Positions 34,997 through 46,874 are shown, counted from the stretch's first letter. The stretch: 64,000 nucleotides of DNA from Brevipalpus yothersi (GCA_003956705.1 QZCP01000224.1:227340-291339); one strand, 5' to 3'. Program-made: numbers and translations. The notes: generated by a model not told the origin, from the sequence alone.

Positions 34997-37322
34997 CTAA
35001 ATTTTTCGGATATTTTGAATTGGTTTTTCAACAAAGATGTACAAAAGTATCGAAACAATATATACAAGGATTAGACAACCAATTATTACACAGAGAGCAG
35101 AAAATTGGTCCGACACGGATGTGATTGGAGTTGTGTTCAGAATATACACCAGCACAGTCCAATGGGTCAAGTACAGTGGATAAGATAATCGGCTGAAATG
35201 TACCAGTATTGGACAAGTTTCGGGGGATAAGCTGTAGACGATTAATCGACTTCGAGGATGAAATGTGAAGATTAGGAGGGACAATATCAACCCCATTCCA
35301 ACAGGTGAAAATGTTTGGAGCAGAGAATAAGTCAAAAAGCTTTGCTTTAAGCTGACTATCAAACCAAAAATTGCATAGAAAATTGTAATCAAAATCAAAG
35401 TAATTTTCACAATTTTCTTTTGCTGTGAATTGGAAGCCAGTTGAATTTTGGGTAAGAAATAAGCGAAGAGAATTCCCATAATAACTGGACACAACCATGG
35501 CTCTGCTTGAATATAGAATTGGTCTAAGAAAGACTGGACACTTCTATAACGAAAAGTTAATATTTAATAGATGGTATAACCATTCACACTCGAATTCTCA
35601 CCTTTCATAGTCTCTGAGATAGCCCATGTCAATTGGATTTTCATTGAGACCAATCAGAGTGTCAATTTTAGCTTTGCAGAGAAAATCATAAGATTTGACC
35701 AATCCATAGACTATGAGTAGTACTGACACTATCACGCCGCTCAATGGCGATCTGAAATACAAGGTATTCATTAAGAAAGTGAAAATTGATTCACAGATCA
35801 AATCAAACACACCTGATAATTAGCCACACAGCAAACACACCGATCATGCACAATTGAAATGTAGCGGCCAATGACCATGTTACCGTATTGCACTGTATTG
35901 AACGAAGTGAAAATAATCATTCGATAATATAACATAACATAATTGGAAATCTTTGACATGTACACTTACACCATCAGTCAAAGTTGATAGATTTTGATAG
36001 TAAAGAAGATTTTTCCAGAGAATTCTTTCGTTTCTACAATGATTTCGGTGGAGAAGTACACCTCCAAAATCTAATTTCTCACCTAGGCCAATTGTGCTAA
36101 TGAAGGAGGCATGAGCAAATACTGATAGATAGTGTGAAGGAGATAGTCGAGCAAAAATCTTAAGAATATGTTTCACAGGAGTGAAACTTCTATCAGTATT
36201 GGAATGATCAGGGTAGATGAGAAAACCAGAGAGGAAGAAGAAAATCGTCATGAATGTACGAGGTACCAGCCAACATAAATCAGAATAAGTAACGAATATT
36301 TTGAACATTCTTGGGTCTTGGCAGAAGATGGATACTAGGGCACCTACGTTGTGGGATAGAACGACTAGAATTGCGGATATGCCTCGAATGTAATGAACGA
36401 TAAGAATTTCATTTTTTGGGACTATTCGTCCATCCAAAGATTGTAAATTTTGGGTTATAGAGAATAGAGAGAAAATAGATGACTTCAAATCTTTCGATTC
36501 TTTTTCCTTAATCTCGACAGTCGTGACATCTTCGCTGGATTGATCAAAGAGCGTACTAAAAATCGCTAAGAATGTGAGACCAATGCAAACTGAACAGAAA
36601 ATAGTGTAATCTGTGCCAGGAATTTCGTCTCCCATACAACTTATGTTCTCAACGAATGATCGCTCTGATATTTTTAGAAAGAAAAACTTCTCCAAAAAGG
36701 ATTTCATGTACTCAACATCTTTTCGACCAGTACATGCATCAGGCACACAAACACCAGTAAAATGTTTCAACACATGACCAGAACCAAATTCTGTACTCCA
36801 TTCTGCTTTACAGTATTTCCCGCCAAAAGTTGATCCTGGTTTGGAGGATATACTGGTCGATTCACATTGTATCTGATTACCATGCCAATTAAGATTACCA
36901 TTCCTTACACCAGGAACGGGCTTCGCGAATGAATCGATGTAAGCCAGAAGAGATGCATCTCTCTGGTTTGTCGATAACTTTTTGATGATATCACTGAGAT
37001 GAAGTGCACACAAACTTTTTGAAGAATCTGATGTATCACTGAATATAGTGGTCAATTCATCGTGATTAGATGGATGTAGGATGGTGTCGGTAATGTTGTT
37101 GCGTAATGGAGAGGTCAGCAAGAGTAGTGAAGTCCTTGAATTCAAGTAGAACGACTTTGCGAAACTTTCTTCTTCAAACCATGGCAAAACTCTGTTCAGA
37201 GTCACTTGAACCAAAGCTATACTGTTCACAGAACTTATGTGAAATAATATCAAAATAACGAGGCACAGTTTACCTACTATTGACCCTCTCTTATACATAG
37301 CTATTTTATATTCAATTAACAA
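34997..37322 (-). CDS. NRF-6-like membrane acyltransferase, copy 3
   Basis: Four exons on the minus strand: 35970-37322, 35813-35892, 35602-35751, 34997-35543; 2,130 bp, 709 aa from the first ATG. A start at 37,296-37,298 (MYKRGSIVGKLCLVILILF) would leave a better-shaped signal peptide. NRF domain: WFEEESFAKSFYL, LCALHLSDIIKKL, KYCKAEW, GVCVPDACTGRKD. Core: ILIVHYIRGISAILVVLSHN (note Ser-His-Asn rather than Gly-His-Cys of copies 1 and 2), TIFFFLSGFLIYPD, and HWTVLVYIL. A (GA)n tract lies about 140 bp upstream (37,461-37,485). Confidence 0.88.
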
Positions 37323-38223
37323 ATAAATTGATCGCTCTGAGCATCATGTTCACCAGTTTTACTCACTGAACACTCAATCGAAGCAATGGTGTTATGATGA
37401 AATGTTTCCCAATCATGTTGTTAGTTAGAGTAAAAGTGAAAGCAACACGTATTGAGTGGGTAAAAGAGAGAGAGAGAGAGAGAGACGCAGCAAGCTTCTT
37501 ATCAATTGATAAACAGCTATACACCTTCGAATTACACATTGATTACGAAACAGCTCGTTCCTTTGAGAGTCAGCACATAAGTGCGCATTATTCGTTAAAT
37601 CTTCTCATAGTTATATACTCATCGAGAGAAAGAGAGAGAAATATTCCTCTGGATGAGTATAATCAGCCCTATTAGGGCCCGACAGTTACCCATTATAGCT
37701 AGCAAACATCCTCATACTTTTCGAATTTTAGCTTGACAAATCATTTACATCCTTGAAAAAATCTTCCCAATCTTATCTCTCATCGACTATCGATAACCTT
37801 TGATCTATGGGCCCAAAACTAGTTGACTACTTGAGTGGAAGAATATTGATTCCCATAAGTCCATTTTTTCAGACAGCCCCGATCGTAAATATCTCATCTT
37901 AGCTTGGAAAACTTTCGTTCTGTTTGATGGAAAATTCTCCTGGAAAGTGGAATTACTCTAAGAGCTATGATTTTGTTTGTGTTTTCTCTCGATTTTTAAT
38001 AAAAATTTGGATGATCGTTCCGCTCAAATTTTGAATGATTCAGACATTTCATGTGAATAAAGACCAAAAATTTTACTTGAAAAATTTCCTCACTTTACAC
38101 CAGATGAATTGTATCGGAGAAAGAATTTGAAAAAGATTTCTATTCAATCAATTGGGTTTTTATTCTTTGACTACCGAATGAGTTGACTCATTCCAGGAAT
38201 TACAATTGATATCTGTCAAGTAT
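37323..38223. other. Intergenic with (GA)n tracts
   Basis: No gene. Purine (GA)n tracts at 37,461-37,485 and about 37,622-37,640 lie upstream of acyltransferase copy 3. An open reading on the plus strand over the tract (37,394-37,675) is a low-complexity artefact. Confidence 0.45.
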
Positions 38224-40545
38224 TTAACCAATAAGAAAAATTTTTCTAATACTTTGAATTGGCCTCTCTATGAAAATGTACAAATATACTGATGCTAGGT
38301 ATGCGATGAAAAGAGTACCTCCGAATATGCACAAAGATATGAAAATATTCGGAACTGGTGGGAATGAGCTAATATTTATAACAGCTAGTAGAATAGGATA
38401 ATGAATCAGATATAAAGGGTATGATATACGGCTAAGATGTACTAGAATAGGATAAGTATCTGAAGTTAGTTCATTTTTGATGAAATTACTTCGAGGATGA
38501 AAAATGAATATCAATAAGGAAAGAATAAGTGCAGGGCCAATGGGTGCTACTGCTTGAAGAAATGCGAAGATAACCTGGTTTTGCTTTTGAATTCCCAAAA
38601 ATCCGATCATCAAGTAAAATAAACCAATTAGAATACAAGAATTGAGGACATATTTCTTTTTGGTTGGAGGTGAAGCTTGCTGAATCTTTGGTAAAAAATA
38701 AGCAAAAATAATGCCCAAAGTAACAGGACATAACCATGGGATAGTTTTGAAGTAGGAAACATCCAAAAATTTTATAACATCTCTGTATGATGGATAAAGA
38801 AAGTTTCTTCAATGAAATGAGTCGAAAAATATTGACCCTTGAACTTGCCTCATAAATCCTAACATTTGATCAAGATTCATTGTTCCAATCTTGATGTTAA
38901 AAAGATTGTCGAGTTTGGCATCATTAAGAGCTTTGAAAGACATCACAGACCCATAGATTATCAGCAAAAGTGCTGAAGTTTTTCCAATAAATGGTGACCT
39001 GGAATATATGTTCTAATTGAAATTGTCATCGCTCAAGCGATATTCAATACTTTACCTTAAGAGGAGCCAAACAACGAAAACACATATAACATATGCTTGG
39101 AATGTTACCGCCAATGACCAGAAGACAGGATTACACTGAGGTAAGAGAAGATATAGATTAGAAAAAAGCATTTTTGAAATATTTCACAAAATTTCACTCA
39201 CCATGTCGGTTGGATTTTGAAAATTGTGAACATATATGAGGTTATCTAGGTGTGTTGTTGAGCATATACTTCTATCATAATAAAAACCTCCAAGATCTAT
39301 TTTAGAACCTAGTCCAAGCTTGCTTATGATAACAGTTTGAGCAAACAAAGTGAAATAGTAGGAAGGAGAAAGTCGAAGAAAAGCTTTTAAAATTGATAGG
39401 AATGGATTGAAATTTCGATTAAAATCATTATAATCGGAATTAATGAGAAAACCAGACAAGAAGAAGAATATCGTCATGAATGTGCGAGGTACAAGCCAAA
39501 ATACGCCAGCTTGATCTATTGATTCGGCAAAGAGGCCTGGATCAGTACCTAGAATCGATGCTAGTCCACCTCCAATATGGAAAAAAGCGACCATGAAGGA
39601 AGATACACCGCGAATATAATGTACAATCAGAATATCATTTTTGGAAACTCTTCGTCCATCTAGTGATCTCCAGTTTCGTAAAATAGAAAAAATTGACAAA
39701 ATCGAAGGTTTTACTTCATTCGAATTTTTGTCGACATTCTTGACATTTTTCTCATTACTCTGGTCATAGATTGTGCTCAAAATTCCTAAAAAGGTGAGGC
39801 ATATGCAAACTGAATAGAAAATAATCGAATCTATTTCCAATTTGCTTTCCTGTCGGCAACTTATCTCCTCAACACGTGATTTATCCGATATTTTAAGAAA
39901 AAAAAACTTCTCCAAAAAGGATTTCATGTACTCAAAATCCTTTTGACTACAGACACTGGGCATACAGACACCAGTAAAATGGTTCAACACATGACCAGAA
40001 CCAAGTTCTGTACCCCATTCTGCTTTACAGTATTTCCCGCCAAACTTTGACGGATAGCTTGATGTCAATTGTGATTCAGATTCGAAGGATATACTAGTCG
40101 ATTCACATTGTATCTGATTACCGTGCCAATTAAGATTACCATTCCTTACACCAGGAACGGGCTTCGCGAATGAATCGATGTAAGCCAGAAGAGATGCATC
40201 TCTCTGGTTTGTGGATAACTTTTTGATGATATCACTGAGATGAAGTGCACACAAACTTTTTGAAGAATCTGATGTATCACTGAATATAGTGGTCAATTCA
40301 TCGTGATTAGATGGATGTAGGATGGTGTCGGTAATGTTGTTGCGTAATGGAGAGGTCAGCGAGAGAAGTGAAGTCCTTGAGTTCAAGTAGAACGACTTTG
40401 CGAAACTTTCTTCTTCAAACCATGGCAAAAATCTGTTTAGAAGAGATTCCACATCACCGACGGCAAAAATACTGAATGGTAGTACTAGTAAGATGACCAA
40501 CCACAATACACTCCTAAGGAACATCATATTGCTAGGTTGTTCCAA
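38224..40545 (-). CDS. NRF-6-like membrane acyltransferase, copy 4 (GC-AG intron)
   Basis: Four exons on the minus strand: 39202-40545, 39056-39135, 38849-38998, 38224-38782; 2,133 bp, 710 aa. The third intron begins with GCAAGT rather than GT; that placement restores the invariant 150 bp exon and the reading phase. Signal peptide SVLWLVILLVLPFSIFAVG; NRF domain nearly identical to copy 3 through residue about 140, then divergent; cysteines in KYCKAEW and GVCMPSVCSQKDF. Core: ILIVHYIRGVSSFMVAFFHI (Phe-His-Ile at the histidine block), TIFFFLSGFLINSD. The C-terminal exon is the most diverged of the four (IHYPILLAVINISSF where others have HWTVLVYIL). (GA)n at about 40,660-40,690 lies 110-150 bp upstream. 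Confidence 0.88.
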
Positions 40546-41958
40546 ATCAGATCACTGGGCAAGGCGAAAAACATCATCCGAACACAAAGTCCGTCTCTTG
40601 ATCACAAAGAACCCAAGTTGCACTCACAAGTTTGGTTATAAGTGAGTCATGAAAAGAAAGAGAGAGAGAAAGAGAGAGAAAGAGAGAGGAGAAGAGAGTA
40701 GCTTGATTAAGAAAGAATGGTGGTGAACACGAGTGGCTCAATGTCAGTCAATAACAATCCAGTTGTACATTAATACCCTTGAGAAGTATCATCGGAAATT
40801 TGATCATCACTTCTCATCTTGTGTCTGTAAAAATTAAGAATATCTTGTTCATAGTCACAGGGCAAACCCTCGATGAGAAGTAGAAAGTTTTCATGTGAAT
40901 ATTTTTGGATTTTATCTCACAATTGTCAGAACTTCTAGGCAACAGATTCACTCATCGTCGTTCAAATTAAATTGATTACGCTGTCTCTCTCTCTCTCTTT
41001 GGTGACGAAATTTTTCTGCCAGAGAAGACGATCAATCAATGAATCGAATTCTTGTTGGAATTTGTATTTATCCTGTTTTTCATGTTTTCAAGCGCTTTAT
41101 TTTATAAAATTTCTTATAACCACACTCTCAGTCCTTCAAACTGTGTACATTACTCTCCCTCAAATTGGAATGACAAATTTCATGACAGAAAAATTGAGGA
41201 AATTTGATGTTATTCATAGAGATTAATCTTGCATCATCAAAGTAATTGGTTACAATTGTCCATAGTTACTGTCGATCACGTGAATGATCGTTCCTTGAGC
41301 ATTGTTCATGTGGTTCTTCAACATAAGATCTAATACAATAGGACCCGTTTTAGTCATGAAATAGAATTGTATCATCAAGATCTGGGAGTGAGATAAAATA
41401 AGTCAAGAAAATTATAAGATTGCCTCTAAAGTAATTGAAGTTCCACCTCCAACTCCTATTCGAACTCACTGCTCCATCTCATTCGAAAATTGGAATTCTC
41501 CCGAAATATTCGATATATTTTCCCCCGAAATCATGATAAAATTATCTCAGAGAGCTCAATCCTCGGAATTTTCCTTTTTCATCAGGCTAGCCTTTAAACT
41601 CTGATCATTGGAGCTGAATTGATATTCTTAAGCAGAGTTGTACTCCAATTCCTATCCAATAAACAAGATGAATTGAGTTTCAGTGATTTAAATTCAGAAA
41701 AAGTGCTCGAAGTAATATAACTTCTACAATTTTCTGTTCCCAACTGAATATTGAAGCTTCAATCTGCCGCCTCTGATAATATTAACAACTTTCTCTCTCT
41801 CAACAGTGCGAGAGTTCAAAGACCTCTCCAGCTGATTTGCTAGCTGTTTTCACTTTTAAGACGAAACTATTTTGACCCTAGAATAGAGAAATTTAAACAT
41901 TACTGATAGGAATTACTCTTGAAGATAATTTGGTAACAATTGTTAAACTGATCTCAAA
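40546..41958. other. Intergenic with (GA)n and (TC)n tracts
   Basis: No supported gene. (GA)n at about 40,658-40,690, and (TC)n at 40,983-41,000. The gap separates minus-strand acyltransferase copy 4 from the plus-strand Ig gene, so it holds both promoters. Confidence 0.45.
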
Positions 41959-42978
41959 ATGAAAGACAAAATTCCTATTCTGTGTTTCTTGATCTCAATT
42001 CATCTAGTAGGTCTCATCGAATCTAATGGTAAATGTTTGACATTCATGGACTAGTGGAGATGATGAAGTATCAGTAGTTCTTTTGAAAATTTTCTTCTAA
42101 TTTAAATTATTTCTAATAGCTTGTATCATCAAAACCTGACCATCAGAGTGAATGTTCCACTGCACTGTTTTAGCGGAATTTTTAGAGCCATTGTAGTAAT
42201 CATTGATCATCACTTTGTGTTCCTTAATTTTTCAGAGCCTCCAAAGCTCTTTCGTGGACATCAAGCAAAAATTCATATGAAAGGTGGAGAAACAACCCTA
42301 CTATCTTGTAAGATGCAAGAAGGTGCTTTACCAGCTCATTTTGAATGGTTTAAAGACGATTTGCCCATTCAAACATCCAAACGCATGATAGTCGATTCTT
42401 CACAAAGAGGTACTGATTTGGTTCTCAAATCTCTTGAGTCAAGCGATTCTGGAAAATATGGATGCAAAGTCAACAATGAATTTGGAAGTGATTCATTTTC
42501 AACTGAACTCATCGTTGAAGGCAAATAAAATAGTTTTCCTCTGATCCAGTTTTTCATTTGGCCCATCTATTAAAATTTGTAAAACTCTTTTCTGCTTGAA
42601 TATTCTTTAGGTTCACCAAGATGGTCAGTGAAGCCTACCGATATTAGAGTTGGTCCAAATGATATGGTTAATATTAAGTGTGCGGGGATGAGTTATCCTA
42701 TGCCTAAAACCACCTGGAAAAGACAGAAAGGTTTGTTGATGCTTTTGATGATATGAAATCTGATGACTTTATACAAAACAGAATCCGAATGGATCAATCT
42801 TTTTGATGATTCAACACCGTTCATCGCTAGCTCAGAGTATGAAATCATGGCTCAAAAATTGATCAAGGAAAGAGACGAAGGAAAATATGCTTGTGAGCTC
42901 TCAAATGGAATTTCTCCTGATTTATGGACAGAGTTTGAAATAAGAATCTCAGGTAAGTTGATTCCATGCTGTAGGTAG
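41959..42978 (+). CDS. Small secreted protein with two Ig domains (Dscam-like)
   Basis: Exons 41959-42028, 42236-42520, 42611-42730 and 42782-42978, all joined in phase 1; 223 aa if the last donor-like site at 42,953 is not used. Exon 1 is a signal peptide (IPILCFLISIHLVGLIESNG). Exon 2 is an I-set Ig domain with LLSCKM, HFEWFKDD and SDSGKYGCKVNN. Exons 3 and 4 make a second one with NIKCAGMSYP, TTWKRQK and DEGKYACELSNG. The intron after exon 2 starts with GC (AG|GCAAAT). The stop follows ISGKLIPCCR; a further exon before SMU1 ends at 43,364 was not found, so a short soluble product is inferred. Two Ig domains without TM or FN3 is shorter than chelicerate short Dscams; a 3'-truncated relative of a longer receptor is the alternative. 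Confidence 0.72.
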
Positions 42979-43363
42979 CTTTTATTACCCCAAATTATCA
43001 GCACTTTCGAGTTCAGATCTAGGGAAATTTCATAATTTTTTGTAAATATTAATATTAAATATCAAAAATATAAATAATAGCATTGATGTTTCTATCCATC
43101 GAAATACCATTCTAGTCTCCATGAAATATCATTTCTAGTGTCATTGATAGCTTGAAAATTCTTACAACCTACTCTCTCCCTCTGAGAATAGATAGCTTTC
43201 GTATTCGAAAAGAAATTCGATAGAAATTTGGGGGACAGACTTGATCTTCCAGTTCTACAAACGGAGGCCAACTGGCGAGAATGTGACTCTGTCATGCAAT
43301 TCTTCTCGGTTTGTCTAAGAGATCTATGAAAGTTCTTCTTGAGTTCAGAATCATGAGATTGGT
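42979..43363. other. Gap between convergent Ig gene and SMU1
   Basis: 3' flanks of the Ig gene (+) and SMU1 (-). AT-rich run at 43,030-43,080. No gene seen. Confidence 0.4.
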
Positions 43364-45062
43364 TTAGGGTTTCCACAGCTTCAAAGTACCATCTTCTCCA
43401 AATGTGGCTATCAAATTTTGATGAGGATGATGAGCTAATCCGATCACGTCATTTTCGCCAATCAAAAGTGATTTTTCTAGTTTTCCAGTGTTGACAGAGA
43501 ATACATGGAGAGTTCGATCATCACCAATGGCATAGATCCACTCTCCACGAGGTGATATTATAGCGGATAGTAAATCACTTCCCTCTTGCTTGCCAGTCGA
43601 GTATGTTTTAACAATCTGTAGAGAAAGTATTTTTAGAGAAATAGTAAGAGATGCAAGAAAATTCAGCGCTCTTCAACTTACTTGTCCTTGGCTATTCATG
43701 ACAGACAGTGTATTACTTCGATTACACACGAGAAAATGCTCCGGATTTTTTGGCATTAAGATAACACAGTTGACCGTTACATCAATGGCAGTTGTTGTAC
43801 TAAGGGTGGGTTTGAATGTACCAACACAATCGTTGCTTTTGAGACTCCACATTTTCACTGTCCCATCAGATGAAGCTGAGAGTAAGTGATGTCCTGAAGC
43901 AGCATAAATAACTTCATTTACAAAAGATGTATGACCACGAAATTCCTTGAGGAGCTTTCCGGACTTCAGTCCATGTAGTCGGATCGAACAATCAAAACTA
44001 CCGGTGAGGATTTGAGTAGAATCTTTCGAAAAGTGAATGCAGGTGATTCCTTTAGTATGAGCTTTCTCGAATCTTTTTACACATTGTCCTGATTGAATTT
44101 TCCACACCTTCATCTTACCATCTTGACTACCAGTGGCAAGCATTTCTGAATCACGGCTGAATTCCAAGCACATTACTGCATCATTCATCATCATAAAATG
44201 TTCTTGTGCTTGGTATTTGAGATCTTTCCGTATTTTACCCGTTGTAAAGTTCCAAACTTCGATGAATCCGTCAACTGATCCAGTGACAAGGAATTGACCA
44301 TCAGGTGAAAATTTAGCACACTCTACGTGTGATTTAGCTCCAAATTTGATTTCTTTGGACACTTGTGATGGTGGCATTTCTTCCTCCTGTTCCTTCATCT
44401 GAGCTTTTCCCCGGAAAAGATCAATAGATGTTCCGGGTGGGAGCAAACCTTGATGTTGCTGCCATTTGAGGGCTTGTCCTAAGGAGATGAATAAATAAAA
44501 ATTCCCATAGATGGAAACAAAAACCTAAAACACCAAAATTAATTTCGAAATCAAGATAAAACTCACCAAGAAGAGCCATAAGACGAGATGGTGGAACTAC
44601 CGACACTTCTTTGGCAAGAGATTGAGCAATCTGATTTCTGCGCTTCTCCTTGGAACTGTCATCAGGATAAGCTTCTCGAGGATCAAAATAATTTCTGGTC
44701 AATAAATTTTCCAACAGAATATATCTATCAGGATCTTCTTGCTTAATCCGTTGCATGGTGTCAGTTTGTCTTAACAAACTGCGAGCAGCACCAAGTTCTC
44801 TTGCCTCAATCAACTCAATCACAATCTGTTCAAAAAGATCAGCCAATTTCTTGTCCGGTAGCTTAATACTTTGCACAATTTTCAGGACCACATCCCAGTG
44901 ACCAGCTTGTATGTCACTGATAAAACTTTCCGTTGAATCAACAGTATTCAATGTAATTGATGTTTCTTCTTGTAGAGCCGCCAAAGTTCGATGTAGATTG
45001 TTTTCCTTCAAGTATTGTTCGATCAGCCGAATAACATCGGAAGACTCAATTTCAATAGACAT
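43364..45062 (-). CDS. Smu1: SMU1 spliceosomal WD40 protein
   Basis: Three exons on the minus strand: 44567-45062, 43682-44478, 43364-43615; 1,545 bp, 514 aa, against about 513 in human. The start MSIEIESSDVIRLIEQYLKE matches the family's LisH region, followed by the CTLH region (DIQAGHWDVVLKIVQSIKL) and the linker [20 protein letters not shown]. Seven WD40 blades follow, recognisable by CAKFSPDGQFLVTGSVDG, EVWNF, CLEFSRDSEMLATGSQDG, KVWKI, HFSKDSTQILTGSFD, SASSDGTVKMWSL and the final EDGTLKLWKP. SMU1 joins RED/IK in the spliceosomal B complex and promotes splicing, especially of short introns, which fits a genome full of short introns. It is divergently paired with RBM42, starts 350 bp apart. 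Confidence 0.96.
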
Positions 45063-45412
45063 CTCTTGTCCACAATATGATGACAAACTATCACCATCGA
45101 ACAACCAACAAGTCAAACAAGGACTGATCCGAATACAGTAAATATTAACCACAAAATTTAATTGTTTGTCTAATGTTGTTCACTTCAAATTGGGAAAAAA
45201 TTGTGTCAACATTAACACATCTCAATACAGCGCCACTAGTTTGAGCATGCTTTGAATTTTGACAACAAACATTGATGATCAAAAGTGATGTCCGTCTAAA
45301 TATGTTGTCTTAATTTGTTGTTGATTGGTGTTGGTTAATCGAATCGTGTTAAACCAAGTTTTGTAGAGAGATATAGAGATCGATAGTGATCGATCAAAAT
45401 TAATCGATCAAG
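45063..45412. promoter_or_regulatory. Shared promoter region of SMU1 and RBM42
   Basis: The 350 bp between the two start codons must contain both 5' UTRs and promoters, as the genes diverge. No TATA box at a convincing distance for either gene is evident. Bidirectional promoter by position only. Confidence 0.5.
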
Positions 45413-46207
45413 ATGGATTATCGTGACGGATACAATAGTAATAATATAATGAAACGACGTATGGAAGCTGAGATGTCAAAATTTGAGGAAGAAATATCGA
45501 GACCATCTCATGGACAATCAGGATCAGGGTCTGGTATACCATCACAAGGACTGTATCAATTTATACCACATCAAATTCAACGTCAGGTACCATCGTTGAC
45601 GAGTAAATTCATCACTTCACCACCGGTAATCACAGCTCCACCAGTAACCGAAAAGCAATCTTCTACCAACACAAGTAGATTTAACAATGTCGCCGGACCA
45701 TCTCAACCGTATACCATATCACCGATGGAATTACCTCCTGGAATAACTGCTTCATCATTAAATCAAACCAGCACCACCACATCGAGTGGCACAAAGCGTA
45801 GTGCAAAATGTAGTGATAAATCGCAGCCAAAAACTAAGAAAGCACTGAGAATGGCTGGTGGACAAGTGTGGGAAGATACATCATTATTAGAGTGGGATCC
45901 TGATGATTTTAGACTTTTTGTCGGTGATCTTGGAAATGATGTTACCGATGAGGTGTTAACACGAGGTTTCAGCAAGTATCCATCTTTTGTCAAAGCGAAA
46001 GTAGTTCGAGACAAGAGAAGTAACAAATCTAAAGGATATGGTTTTGTTAGTTTTAAAGACCCACAAGATTATATTCGTGCTATGAGAGAGATGGATGGAA
46101 AGTATTTAGGAAGTAGACCAATTAAATTACGAAAATCAACTTGGAAAGAGCGGTCCTTCGAAGTTGTTAAGAAGAAAGAGAAAGAAAAAAGTAAATTAAT
46201 CTTTTGA
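45413..46207 (+). CDS. RBM42: RNA-binding protein 42 (RBM42)
   Basis: Single open exon, 264 aa. The N-terminus MDYRDGYNSNNIMKRRMEAE and MSKFEEEI match RBM42, followed by a low-complexity serine, proline and threonine linker, then the family's characteristic RMAGGQVWEDTSLLEWDPDD and one C-terminal RRM: RNP2 FRLFVGDLG, RNP1 KSKGYGFVSF, ending KLRKSTWKERSFEVVKKKEK. RBM42 binds RNA and is part of the U4/U6.U5 tri-snRNP. Shorter than the human protein (about 480 aa) because the linker is compact, and without introns. It shares its upstream region with SMU1, another spliceosome component. Confidence 0.95.
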   Translation: MDYRDGYNSNNIMKRRMEAEMSKFEEEISRPSHGQSGSGSGIPSQGLYQFIPHQIQRQVPSLTSKFITSPPVITAPPVTEKQSSTNTSRFNNVAGPSQPYTISPMELPPGITASSLNQTSTTTSSGTKRSAKCSDKSQPKTKKALRMAGGQVWEDTSLLEWDPDDFRLFVGDLGNDVTDEVLTRGFSKYPSFVKAKVVRDKRSNKSKGYGFVSFKDPQDYIRAMREMDGKYLGSRPIKLRKSTWKERSFEVVKKKEKEKSKLIF

Positions 46208-46520
46208 TTTACGAAAGAAAAGAATTTTATCACTAAAGTAAGATTCTTAGACACATCTTTATTTCATTTTTGCATGGTGAAAATCAGTTTTTCGATGCAC
46301 CAGCGATCAATTCATGCATGTTGGAGATTCATCTTCAATAAAGCTATTTCTCAACGATAAAATTTGCTCATCGCTTCGGAATATAGTTATCGATCTTGGA
46401 AAAGAAACATACTGTATCTGGATTAATTTAAACATTTCACCTAATCTCAAGAATCAGCTTTATTTTCATAATTCATATTCGAAACAAAGTACAAGTACAA
46501 TAAAAAGTCAGTGATCATTG

Positions 46521-46874
46521 TCAGCTTCCATCTGATCCAGTTGGATGTTCTGTGACACCTTTCAAATCAGAATTAACAGTGTTAATACTAGAATTTCCTA
46601 CTTTCACCTCACTCATTAATCCAGCAATTGAGGCGAATTTTGTTTCCAAAATAAGAAGATTAGATTCACACATATTGATCTTCTTGTTTATATCAGTCAA
46701 TCGTGAATCGACCATATATTGCATCTCATTGCATTGTTTAACAAAAGACACGGTAAAATGATTGAACATTGCAATCAAGCGATTCTTTTCAATCGATCGA
46801 ACTTTATCCAAATCTAAATGAGTAAAAGTCAACGATGTAGATAAAAGAGAATCCATCATCTCTCTTCCTCTCAA
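46521..46874 (-). CDS. WASHC3: WASH complex subunit 3 (short form)
   Basis: Single exon of 117 codons; the start may instead be MMDSLLSTS at 46,857-46,859. The coiled-coil core matches WASHC3/CCDC53: LDLDKVRSIEKNRLIAMFNH, FTVSFVKQCNEM, then DSRLTDINKKINMCESNLL, ILETKFASIAGL. The family's core sits at the N-terminus and assembles with the other four WASH subunits on endosomes, where the complex activates Arp2/3. The usual protein is about 190 aa; here the acidic, low-complexity C-terminal half is missing and the protein ends soon after the coiled coil at LKGVTEHPTGSDGS. No downstream exon was found, so this looks like a genuine short form. Divergent from the coiled-coil gene at 47,308. Confidence 0.82.
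   Translation of the reverse strand: MRGREMMDSLLSTSLTFTHLDLDKVRSIEKNRLIAMFNHFTVSFVKQCNEMQYMVDSRLTDINKKINMCESNLLILETKFASIAGLMSEVKVGNSSINTVNSDLKGVTEHPTGSDGS

Noticed and set aside
37394..37675. Plus-strand open reading with RERERERD
   Set aside because: Produced by the (GA)n tract upstream of acyltransferase copy 3.
43590..43889. Plus-strand open reading over SMU1
   Set aside because: Antisense shadow of the SMU1 WD40 exon.
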